DNA of 22,316 bases from DASVXQ01 sp046727955 (GTDB taxonomy: Bacteria > Actinomycetota > CALGFH01), in NCBI GenBank assembly GCA_046727955.1, contig JBKPDO010000240.1, forward strand, positions 1 through 22,316, given 5' to 3'. The number at the start of each line of letters is the position of its first letter. The first letter of the stretch is position 1. The notes beneath the pieces were generated by a model. The model had not been told where the DNA came from. It saw only the letters and a list, made by a program, of their open reading frames with translations, and made no database searches. The position numbers were made by a program, and so were the translations under genes. This document shows, piece by piece, positions 1 to 6,426 of this stretch.

Positions 1-2
1 GC

Positions 3-902
3 GCCGGGGTGTGCGCGCGGGCGCCGGCCACCAGCGCGAACCTCGGGCCTGGCTTCGACGCGGCCGGGCTGGCGCTGGACTGGTGGGACACACTCGAGGC
101 ACGCCTGTCCACCTCCCTCTCTATCCAGGTCTCCGGCGAGCAGGCCGAGGCGATCACGACGGGGAGAGGGAACCTGGTGCTGCGGGCGATGCGGCGGCTG
201 GCCGCCGAGGTGGGCGCCGAGCTGCCACCGCTGCACCTGTCGCTGGTGAAGGGCTTCCCGCTCGGACGCGGTTTCGGCTCGAGCGCCGCCGCCGTCGCGC
301 TCGGCCTGCTCAGCGCCAGGGCGCTGCTGGAGCCCAAGCTGCCGGCCAGCGAGGTGCTCAGGCTCGCGACCGAGCTGGAGGGCCATCCGGACAACGTGGC
401 GCCGTGCCTTCAAGGTGGCGCGACCCTGTGCTGGAGCGAGGCCGGCGCGGTACGGAGCCGCGCCGTTCCGCTGCACCCGGAGCTCACGGCCGTGGCTCTG
501 GTCGCGCCCGAGCCGATGTCGACCAGGCAGGCGCGCCGGCTGCTCCCCACTCAGGTCCGGTTCGCGGCCGCCACCCGCAGCGCCGGCCGGGCGGCGCTGC
601 TGCCGCTCGCGCTTGGCGGTGACTTCGACCTGCTGCTGCCCGCCACCGAGGACGTGCTCCACCAGCCCGCCCGCCTGGCGGGCGCGCCGCGCGCCGCGCG
701 GGTGCTAGACCTGCTCAGGGGCAGGGGTCGGGCGGCGTTCCTCTCCGGGGCCGGCCCCTCGCTGCTGGTGCTCTGCCCACGGGAGGCGGCGGACGGCGCG
801 CGTGCCGACGCCGAGGAGGCACTGGCTGAAAGCGACGCCGCGGGCTGGCAGGTGCGAGCCGTCGGTCTTGCCAGCATCGGGGCGCATGTGCAGAACATCT
901 AG
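3..902 (+). CDS. thrB: Homoserine kinase (5' end outside window)
   Basis: This GHMP-family kinase phosphorylates L-homoserine with ATP to O-phosphohomoserine, the substrate of threonine synthase, in the cytoplasm. The N-terminal signature APATSANLGPGFDAAGLAL is followed by the ATP-binding GHMP motif PLGRGFGSSAAA (coded near 258-300) and the C-terminal motif FLSGAGPSLLVL (near 738-770). A GTG at 9 could start the frame, but homologues carry a few residues before this conserved block and the frame is open to the window edge, so I treat the gene as truncated at its 5' end. About 300 codons are present, close to the usual length. In Actinobacteria thrB normally follows hom and thrC and precedes rho, which fits this context. 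No clear hairpin terminator follows it. Confidence 0.95.
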   Translation, partial: AGVCARAPATSANLGPGFDAAGLALDWWDTLEARLSTSLSIQVSGEQAEAITTGRGNLVLRAMRRLAAEVGAELPPLHLSLVKGFPLGRGFGSSAAAVALGLLSARALLEPKLPASEVLRLATELEGHPDNVAPCLQGGATLCWSEAGAVRSRAVPLHPELTAVALVAPEPMSTRQARRLLPTQVRFAAATRSAGRAALLPLALGGDFDLLLPATEDVLHQPARLAGAPRAARVLDLLRGRGRAAFLSGAGPSLLVLCPREAADGARADAEEALAESDAAGWQVRAVGLASIGAHVQNI

Positions 903-925
903 GGTCCATCGGCGGCGGGCGACGG

Positions 926-931
926 TACACT
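926..931 (+). promoter_or_regulatory. Possible -10 element for the debranching gene
   Basis: The hexamer TACACT lies in the 140-bp gap between thrB and the debranching gene and resembles a sigma70 -10 box. The sequence 17 bases upstream (GGTCCA) is a poor -35. The gap is otherwise GC-rich, with no clear terminator. The call is weak, and the downstream gene could instead be read through from thrB. Confidence 0.3.
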
Positions 932-1042
932 GCGAGGCAAGCGCCTGGCCGCCGCCCGGGTCCGGCGTGCCCTCCCGAAGTCGAGGGAGGTCGCAGTCGC
1001 AGCAGCCCTACGACCGCCATCGAGATACTTCGGAGCTTGCTC

Positions 1043-3262
1043 GTGGCTGACAAGGTGACCTCGCCTGCGGGCGAGGAGTTCGAGCTTGCGGACGAGTCGG
1101 CCAACAGGGTCCTCGTCAAGGGCGTCGTCGCCGTTCTCGACCAGCGGACCGAGCGGCTCTACTCCATCAAAGAAGGCGAGCTGTTCCTGTTCGCCGACGC
1201 GGAGGGCGACCTCGACGCGGAGGAGGCCATCGGCGCGGGCCTGTATTACAAGGACACTCGCTTCCTCTCCGACTACGTCCTCACCGTGGACGGCCGCTCG
1301 CCGCTGCTCTTGTCGACCTCGGCCGACCGACCCTACGCGAGCCACATCGACCTTGCCAACCAGGACCTCTCCGGGCCGGACGGCAGCGTCGCCGCGGCCC
1401 AGGGCACGATCAACATCCGCCGCACCCGGGTCATCAAGGACCGCCTCTACGAGCGGATCCGGATCAAGAACTACAACGCCACCCCGGTGACGATGACCCT
1501 CGGGCTCAGCTTCGCCAGCGACTTCGCGGACATCTTCGAGGTCCGGGGCCTCAAGCGCAGCCAGCGGGGCAAGCTCGCCCTGCCCAAGGCCGGCGGGCGC
1601 TCGGCTGTGCTGGCCTATCTGGGACAGGACAACGTCTTCCGTGAGACCCGCATCACCTTCGAGCTGGAGCCGGCCGAGGTCGAGGTGGTTGGCGAGAAGG
1701 TCCGGGTACGCTGGCATCTGGAGCTCGCCCCCCGCCAGACCCAGGTGATCGGGCTGGAGATCGAGCCCCGGGTCGGGACCGGGCCGCCGCGGCCGGAGTC
1801 GTTCGACAGCGCCTTCCACCACCTGCGCCGCTCCTATGAGGAGTGGGAACGCTCCTGCACCCGCATCTGGACCGACAACCAGCTCTACAACGCGCTGCTC
1901 ACGCGGGCGATGCGGGACCTGCGGGCGCTGCGGACGCCGACGGCGCACGGCGACGTGGTGGCTGCCGGCATCCCCTGGTTCGTGGCGCCCTTCGGCCGTG
2001 ACGCGCTGGTGACGTGTCACCAGACTCTGATGCTGAACGCCGACCTCACCCGCACCACTCTGGAGGTGCTGGCAAAGTTCCAGGCCGACGAGGTCGACAC
2101 CTGGCGCGACGCGGAGCCGGGCAAGATCCTCCACGAGCTGCGACAGGGCGAGCTGGCCAACGCGCGGATCATCCCCCACAGCCCGTACTACGGCTCGGTC
2201 GACTCGACCCCGCTGTGGCTGCTGCTGCTGGGGACCTACTACCGCTGGACCGACGACCTGGCCTTCTGCCGCGAGCTGCTGCCCAACGTCGAGCGCGCGC
2301 TGCAGTGGATCGACCGGTACGGCGACCTCGACGGCGACGGCTTCCTCGAGTACCAGCGGTCCAGCCCGCGGGGCCTGGAGAACCAGGGCTGGAAGGACTC
2401 GCACGACTCGGTGGTGCACAGCGACGGCAAGATCGCCCAGGGCCCGATCGCGCTGGCCGAGGTGCAGGCCTACACGTATCTGGCGAAACTTCGCATCGCG
2501 GACATCTACGAGGCGCTGGGGCGCTCCGACCAGGCGGTGGTCCTGCGCGCCGAGGCGGGCACGCTGCGGGCGCGCTTCAACGAGCGCTTCTGGGTCGAGT
2601 CGGAGCAGTATTTCGCGGAGGCGCTCGACGGGGAGAAGCGCCAGGTCGCGTCCATCACCTCCAACCCGGGCCACGGGCTGTACTGCGACGTGGTCGACGC
2701 CGACCGCGCCCAGCTCATGGCGCGCCGGCTGCTGGCGCCGGACATGTTCTCAGGCTGGGGCATCCGCACGATGTCGAAGTCGGCGGTGGCCTACAACCCG
2801 ATGAGCTACCACAACGGCTCCGTGTGGCCGCACGACAACGCCTTCATCGGGGCGGGCCTGAAGCGCTACGGCCACGCCAAGGCGACCAACCGGCTGGCCA
2901 CCGCGCTGTTCGACATGGCGGTGACCGTCGACGACATGCGGCTGCCGGAGCTGTTCTGCGGCTTCACCAGGCGCTCGCCGAACCGGCCCGTCGCCTACCC
3001 GGTGGCCTGCTCGCCGCAGGCATGGGCCTCCGGCGCCCCGTACCTGCTGCTCCAGGCGATGCTCGGCATCTCGGCGCGTGCGCCCGAGAACACCCTGCAG
3101 GTCAACAAGCCGCACCTGCCGCCCTGGCTGAACACCGTCGAGCTGCACAACCTGCGCGTGGGCCGGTCGACCATCTCGGTGGTGTTCCGGCGCCAGGGCG
3201 AGACCACCGGCTTCTCCCTGCTGGAGAAGGACGGCAACGTCCGCGTCCTGATGGAAGAGTGA
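1043..3262 (+). CDS. Glycogen debranching enzyme / amylo-alpha-1,6-glucosidase family
   Basis: The 739-residue protein has a bacterial glycogen-debranching N-terminal beta domain (about residues 20-230, including the block GLYYKDTRFLSDYVLTVDG) and a C-terminal (alpha/alpha)6-barrel glucosidase domain (about 270-720) with PWFVAPFGRDALVT, GKILHELRQGE, ENQGWKDSHDS and WPHDNAFI blocks. Family members hydrolyse alpha-1,6 branch points in glycogen-like glucans; the exact substrate cannot be told from sequence. There is no signal peptide, so it is cytoplasmic. GTG 1043 is chosen over TTG 1037 because GGAG at 1032-1035 lies seven bases ahead of it. The position between thrB and rho is unusual: these two are normally adjacent in Actinobacteria. 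Two hairpins close the gene, so it is probably its own unit. Confidence 0.88.
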   Translation: MADKVTSPAGEEFELADESANRVLVKGVVAVLDQRTERLYSIKEGELFLFADAEGDLDAEEAIGAGLYYKDTRFLSDYVLTVDGRSPLLLSTSADRPYASHIDLANQDLSGPDGSVAAAQGTINIRRTRVIKDRLYERIRIKNYNATPVTMTLGLSFASDFADIFEVRGLKRSQRGKLALPKAGGRSAVLAYLGQDNVFRETRITFELEPAEVEVVGEKVRVRWHLELAPRQTQVIGLEIEPRVGTGPPRPESFDSAFHHLRRSYEEWERSCTRIWTDNQLYNALLTRAMRDLRALRTPTAHGDVVAAGIPWFVAPFGRDALVTCHQTLMLNADLTRTTLEVLAKFQADEVDTWRDAEPGKILHELRQGELANARIIPHSPYYGSVDSTPLWLLLLGTYYRWTDDLAFCRELLPNVERALQWIDRYGDLDGDGFLEYQRSSPRGLENQGWKDSHDSVVHSDGKIAQGPIALAEVQAYTYLAKLRIADIYEALGRSDQAVVLRAEAGTLRARFNERFWVESEQYFAEALDGEKRQVASITSNPGHGLYCDVVDADRAQLMARRLLAPDMFSGWGIRTMSKSAVAYNPMSYHNGSVWPHDNAFIGAGLKRYGHAKATNRLATALFDMAVTVDDMRLPELFCGFTRRSPNRPVAYPVACSPQAWASGAPYLLLQAMLGISARAPENTLQVNKPHLPPWLNTVELHNLRVGRSTISVVFRRQGETTGFSLLEKDGNVRVLMEE

Positions 3263-3265
3263 GGC

Positions 3266-3289
3266 TGCGGGGGGCGCCAGCCCCCCGCA
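3266..3289 (+). terminator. GC-rich hairpin terminator after debranching gene
   Basis: A perfect 10-bp stem (TGCGGGGGGC pairing with GCCCCCCGCA) closes a 4-base loop GCCA, four bases after the stop codon. There is no U-tract, which is common for actinobacterial terminators. Its arm is identical to the outer ten bases of the hairpin that follows rho. Confidence 0.75.
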
Positions 3290-3293
3290 TGCG

Positions 3294-3316
3294 ACACCCC
3301 GCGCCCAGCGGGGTGT
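3294..3316 (+). terminator. Second hairpin of a tandem terminator
   Basis: A perfect 9-bp stem (ACACCCCGC with GCGGGGTGT) closes the loop GCCCA. It follows the first hairpin by four bases, and its last base is the first base of the -35 box of the rho promoter, so it would isolate rho from upstream reading. Confidence 0.65.
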
Positions 3317-3344
3317 TGCGCGGGTGGTTGCTCGCCTCTACAAT
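3316..3344 (+). promoter_or_regulatory. Sigma70-type promoter of rho
   Basis: TTGCGC (3316-3321), a 17-base spacer and TACAAT (3339-3344) form the best housekeeping promoter match I see in the window. The transcription start should lie near 3351, about 430 bases ahead of the rho start codon. It sits directly behind two terminator hairpins, as expected for an independently controlled rho gene. Confidence 0.7.
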
Positions 3345-3350
3345 GGCGGA

Positions 3351-3781
3351 GGTCACAGTCGCTGGCCAATTCGGCCGACGCCCCCGCATCTTGGCACATC
3401 GCTTCGGCGATTCCTGTGGCTTGCAGTGCAGATCGACTTTGCAGTCCCCGCGGGGGCGGGCGGCGAGCCCGGCGAGCGACAGTAGAACCAACCCGTTCCT
3501 TTCGATAGGCGACCGGGTCCGCGTGATCCGATACCTCAGCGGGAGCTCGTTCCAGGACTGAGGGGGCCGAGGACCAGCATGGAAGCTTCGTCCTCCGGTC
3601 TCCGTTGGAAGCTCCGCAACGTGTCGTGAGCTTCGCGCTGAGCGGGCCGGACCCTGGTGGCAGAGGGGGAGCAGCGCGATATTTCGCTGGCGCCTGACGG
3701 CGGCGCCGATCACCACTCTTTCGATGACGGCCGACCGACCCGCCGATCAAGTCAGGCAGGAATCACCACAGGAAGGTGAAG
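3351..3781 (+). promoter_or_regulatory. Long 5' leader of rho (non-coding)
   Basis: This stretch between the predicted start site and rho holds no recognisable gene. It is less GC-rich than the flanking genes. It contains several small dyads: ATCGC-TTCG-GCGAT (3398-3411, a cUUCGg tetraloop), GGCC-AATTC-GGCC, GACT-TTGC-AGTC, and GGCGCC...GGCGCC (3689-3707). A repeated GGAAGCT(T/C)CG motif also occurs between about 3580 and 3620. rho genes are autoregulated through their leaders in several bacteria, so an attenuator is plausible. I could not match it to a known riboswitch family by eye. Confidence 0.5.
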
Positions 3782-5812
3782 ATGTCAACCACCGAACGCG
3801 GCATTCTTGAGGCCAAGGTGCTGCCCGAGCTGCAGGCGATCGCCTCGTCCATGGGTGTCCAGGGTTACCAGCGTCTGCGCAAGGCAGACCTGATCGGCGC
3901 GATCATCGCCAGGGCCCAGGGTGTCGAGTTCGTTCCCTCGTCGGCCCCGAGCGGTCGGGGGCGGCGCGGAAACGCCAACCAGGCCGATACCGAGACTCCC
4001 GAGCAGCAGGCGCTTCCCGGCAGTGAGGACGCGGAGGCGTCCGACGGTGACGAGCGCCCGGGCCGGCGTCGCCGCAGCACGGTCGGTGCGGCGGCCGCGG
4101 TCGCGGCCGCTGTGGCGGCCGCCGACGGGGCTGTCTCCGACGGCCCCGGCGCGCAGGCCTCCGAGGGCAGCGCCGACAGCGCCCCGGCGGGGGAGCACTC
4201 AACAAGCGAGCGCCCCGAGGCAGGCCACCCCGGCGACGGTGGCCCCGAGGCGCCCAGATCCGAGACCGGCCCCGAGTCCCGCCCGGAGGCGGCCGGCGGC
4301 CAGGCGTCTGACGCACAAGCCCCAGAGGGCCAGATCAGTCAGGCAACAGATGGCCGCGGCGGTGACGGCCAGGTCGGCAGGGTCGGCCAGCTCGGCCAGC
4401 TCGGTAACCTGGCAGCCGACCAGCAGGGAGGCCAGGCCCAGGGCCAGGGCGGCCAGACTCAAGGCCAAACCCAGAGCGAGCAGAGCGGCGACCGCGGCCA
4501 GCGTCGTGACTGGAACGGCCAGCAGGGCGGCGGGCGCTGGGACAACCAGCAGTCGCAGTCCCAGCAGGGTGGGGGGCGTCGCCGCAACCGCAACCGCCGC
4601 CGCAGCAACAACCGCTTCGGCGGCGACCAGAGCGGCGTCGGGGTCATGGACCGGCCCGACCAGCGCGACCGCGGCGCGGCGCCCGACGACCGGCCGGAGG
4701 TGACCCGCACCGGCACGCTCGACATCCGCTCCCAGGACGGCTACGGCTTCCTGCGGGTCAACGGCTTCCTTCCCGGCCCCGACGACGTGTACGTGCCGCT
4801 GTCGATGATCCGGCGGATGGGCCTGCGCCGCGGCGACGAGATCGAGGGCGCGGTGAAGCTGCCGCGCGACTCGGAGAAGTACGCCGCGCTGACGCGCGTG
4901 GACAAGGTCAACGACATGGAGCCGGAGGTCGCGCGCAACCGCCCGGACTTCAAGGACCTGACCCCGCTCTACCCGCAGCAGCGGCTGCGCCTTGAGCACA
5001 ACCCGACCGAGATCTCGACCAGGATCATGGACATCATGTCCCCGATCGGGAAGGGCCAGCGCGGGATGATCGTCTCCCCGCCCAAGGCCGGCAAGACCAC
5101 GCTGATGAAGCAGATCGCCAATGCGATCAGCACCAACAACCCCGAAGTGATCCTCATCGTCCTGCTGATCGACGAGCGGCCGGAGGAAGTCACCGACATG
5201 CAGCGCTCCACCAAGGCGCAGGTGATCTACTCCACCTTCGACCGCCCCAGCGACGACCACTGCCAGGTTTCCGAGCTGACCATCGAGCGCGCCAAGCGCC
5301 TGGTGGAGTACGGCAAGGACGTGGTAATCCTGCTGGACGGCATCACCCGCCTGGCGCGCGCCTACAACCTGGCGACTCCGGCGAGCGGCAAGATCCTCTC
5401 CGGCGGCGTCGACTCCTCGGCGCTGTACCCGCCCAAGCGCTTCCTCGGGGCCGCGCGCAACATCGAGAACGGCGGCTCGCTGACCATCCTCGCCACCGCG
5501 CTGGTGGACACCGGCTCGCGTATGGACGAGGTGATCTTCGAGGAGTTCAAGGCGACCGGAAATATGGAGGTGCGGCTGGACCGCAAGCTGTCCGAGCGCC
5601 GCATCTTCCCAGCCCTGGACGTGGACGCCTCCTCGACCCGCAAGGAGGAGCTGCTCCTCACCGAAGAGGAGCTGGTGGTGGCGTGGAAGCTGCGCCGGGT
5701 CCTCGGCGCCCTCGAGCCCGCTCAGGCGCTCGAGCTGGTGGTCGACAAGATGCGCGCGACCAAGACCAACGCCGAGTTTCTGCGCCAGATCCAGCGGGCG
5801 AACATCGGGTGA
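3782..5812 (+). CDS. rho: Transcription termination factor Rho
   Basis: This hexameric RNA-dependent ATPase loads on C-rich nascent RNA and terminates transcription. In order, the 676 residues contain: a Rho N-terminal helical domain (about 1-45); a long low-complexity insert (about 60-300) that is Ala/Glu/Pro-rich first, then Gln/Gly-rich, then Arg/Asn-rich; the OB-fold primary RNA-binding domain (about 307-380, with QDGYGFLRVNG); and the RecA-like ATPase with Walker A SPPKAGKTT (Lys438), LLIDERPEEVTDM and Walker B VVILLDGITRLARAYN. ATG 3782 is preferred over GTG 3776 because AGGAAGG (3770-3776) then sits five bases upstream. The insert makes it much longer than the 419-residue E. coli protein, as is typical of Actinobacteria. 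It has its own promoter and terminator. Confidence 0.97.
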   Translation: MSTTERGILEAKVLPELQAIASSMGVQGYQRLRKADLIGAIIARAQGVEFVPSSAPSGRGRRGNANQADTETPEQQALPGSEDAEASDGDERPGRRRRSTVGAAAAVAAAVAAADGAVSDGPGAQASEGSADSAPAGEHSTSERPEAGHPGDGGPEAPRSETGPESRPEAAGGQASDAQAPEGQISQATDGRGGDGQVGRVGQLGQLGNLAADQQGGQAQGQGGQTQGQTQSEQSGDRGQRRDWNGQQGGGRWDNQQSQSQQGGGRRRNRNRRRSNNRFGGDQSGVGVMDRPDQRDRGAAPDDRPEVTRTGTLDIRSQDGYGFLRVNGFLPGPDDVYVPLSMIRRMGLRRGDEIEGAVKLPRDSEKYAALTRVDKVNDMEPEVARNRPDFKDLTPLYPQQRLRLEHNPTEISTRIMDIMSPIGKGQRGMIVSPPKAGKTTLMKQIANAISTNNPEVILIVLLIDERPEEVTDMQRSTKAQVIYSTFDRPSDDHCQVSELTIERAKRLVEYGKDVVILLDGITRLARAYNLATPASGKILSGGVDSSALYPPKRFLGAARNIENGGSLTILATALVDTGSRMDEVIFEEFKATGNMEVRLDRKLSERRIFPALDVDASSTRKEELLLTEEELVVAWKLRRVLGALEPAQALELVVDKMRATKTNAEFLRQIQRANIG

Positions 5813-5814
5813 AC

Positions 5815-5840
5815 TGCGGGGGGCGCCGGCGCCCCCCGCA
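5815..5840 (+). terminator. Rho gene terminator palindrome
   Basis: A perfect 26-bp palindrome (13-bp arm TGCGGGGGGCGCC and its reverse complement, no spacer) starts two bases after the rho stop codon. The outer ten bases of the arm repeat those of the hairpin at 3266-3289. There is no U-tract. Confidence 0.75.
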
Positions 5841-5941
5841 AGCCCCCCGATGAGGAGCGGGGCTTCGCCCCGCAAGCCCCCCGATGAGGAGCGGGGCTTC
5901 GCCCCGCAAGCCCCCCGATGAGGAGCGGGGCTTCGCCCCGC
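5840..5941 (+). repeat. Three perfect 34-bp tandem repeats, each with a hairpin
   Basis: Copies lie at 5840-5873, 5874-5907 and 5908-5941 and appear identical. Each has a C6 tract, the linker GATGAGGA and the hairpin GCGGGGC-TTC-GCCCCGC (7-bp stem, three-base loop). The array continues the rho terminator without a gap. There are no spacers, so it is not CRISPR. It may act as a reinforced terminator or an mRNA 3'-end stabiliser; the copy number probably varies by slippage. Confidence 0.85.
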
Positions 5942-5951
5942 ACCGTAGATT

Positions 5952-5977
5952 GGAATGGGGGGGCACCCTGGGGCGTT
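5952..5977 (+). promoter_or_regulatory. Sigma-R (SigR/SigH)-type promoter of rpmE
   Basis: GGAAT (5952-5956), exactly 18 bases, then GTT (5975-5977) matches the GGAAT-N18/19-GTT consensus of the actinobacterial thiol-oxidative-stress sigma factor SigR. Transcription would start near 5984, giving an rpmE leader of about 83 bases. rpmE is a known SigR target in Streptomyces coelicolor, so both the motif and the target fit. Confidence 0.65.
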
Positions 5978-6014
5978 CTAGGCGGGGACCGCCCGACGGG
6001 TTCGGCGGGCGGTG

Positions 6015-6020
6015 TACGAT
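6015..6020 (+). promoter_or_regulatory. Possible second, housekeeping promoter of rpmE
   Basis: TACGAT resembles a -10 box and would start transcription near 6027, giving a short AT-richer leader ahead of the ribosome binding site AAGGAG (6050-6055). No convincing -35 is visible. A housekeeping promoter would be expected next to the stress promoter. Confidence 0.35.
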
Positions 6021-6066
6021 CGGCAACACTTCGAAGTTTCTTTACATCTAAGGAGCGCCAGTAACT

Positions 6067-6288
6067 ATGAAGCAGGGCATTCACCCTGACTATGTGGTCG
6101 CCACCGTGCGATGCTCGTGTGGTGAGACCTTCCAGACGCGCTCGACCGTGCCCGAGCTTCGGGTCGACATCTGCTCCAAGTGCCACCCGTTCTACACGGG
6201 CAAGCAGAAGCTGGTCGACACCGGAGGTCGCGTCGAGCGGTTCGAGCGCCGCTACGGCAAGCGGCGCCAGCCCGAGGCGCAGTCCTAG
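6067..6288 (+). CDS. rpmE: 50S ribosomal protein L31, zinc-binding form
   Basis: L31 is a small protein of the large ribosomal subunit that helps bridge the two subunits. The 73 residues begin MKQGIHPDY, typical of the family, and carry the full zinc ligand set C16-x-C18 and C36-x-x-C39, so this is the zinc-containing rather than the zinc-free paralogue. AAGGAG at 6050-6055 precedes the ATG by eleven bases. The gene sits between two hairpin regions and is probably transcribed alone. Its predicted promoters include a SigR-type site, which would make sense because the thiolate-bound zinc is sensitive to oxidation (inference). Confidence 0.97.
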   Translation: MKQGIHPDYVVATVRCSCGETFQTRSTVPELRVDICSKCHPFYTGKQKLVDTGGRVERFERRYGKRRQPEAQS

Positions 6289-6295
6289 AGCGGCG

Positions 6296-6333
6296 AAGAG
6301 CCCAATGAGGGAAAGCGGGGCACAGGCGCTCTT
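6296..6333 (+). repeat. Degenerate relative of the 34-bp rho repeat
   Basis: After rpmE the sequence keeps the elements AATGAGG and AAGCGGGGC in the same order as the 34-bp unit behind rho. AAGAGC (6296-6301) and GCTCTT (6328-6333) form a flanking 6-bp inverted repeat. The similarity is by eye only. Confidence 0.4.
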
Positions 6334-6341
6334 GGGGGGCC

Positions 6342-6365
6342 GTGGGGGGAGCGAGCTCCCCCCAC
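6342..6365 (+). terminator. Hairpin terminator after rpmE
   Basis: Arms GTGGGGGGAGC (6342-6352) and GCTCCCCCCAC (6355-6365) are perfectly complementary around a two-base centre GA, giving a realistic 10-bp stem with a 4-base loop. It has the same G6/C6 arms as the hairpins at 3266 and 5815. Confidence 0.7.
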
Positions 6366-6426
6366 ATGGATCAATGGCCGCCCCGAGAAGCGTCGACAGC
6401 TCCTGTCTGGCCCGACGGGGGCTGCT

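Noticed and set aside
899..2674. 591-codon minus-strand open frame opposite the debranching gene
   Set aside because: It is a shadow frame with no family motif; the plus strand has conserved glucosidase blocks.
3398..3411. tRNA-like or terminator hairpin in the rho leader
   Set aside because: A single short cUUCGg hairpin with no cloverleaf or T-loop sequence around it.
3343..3561. 72-codon frame in the rho leader starting MAEVTVAGQFG
   Set aside because: Its ATG overlaps the -10 box, so it would not be on the RNA made from that promoter; no binding site and no similarity seen.
3351..3781. Known riboswitch in the rho leader
   Set aside because: I compared it by eye with common actinobacterial classes and saw no conserved core; covariance search would be needed.
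4199..5875. 558-codon minus-strand open frame opposite rho
   Set aside because: It is the complement of an unambiguous rho gene and has no recognisable domain.
5840..5941. CRISPR-like array behind rho
   Set aside because: The units are directly tandem without spacers and each folds into a hairpin; no cas genes are present.
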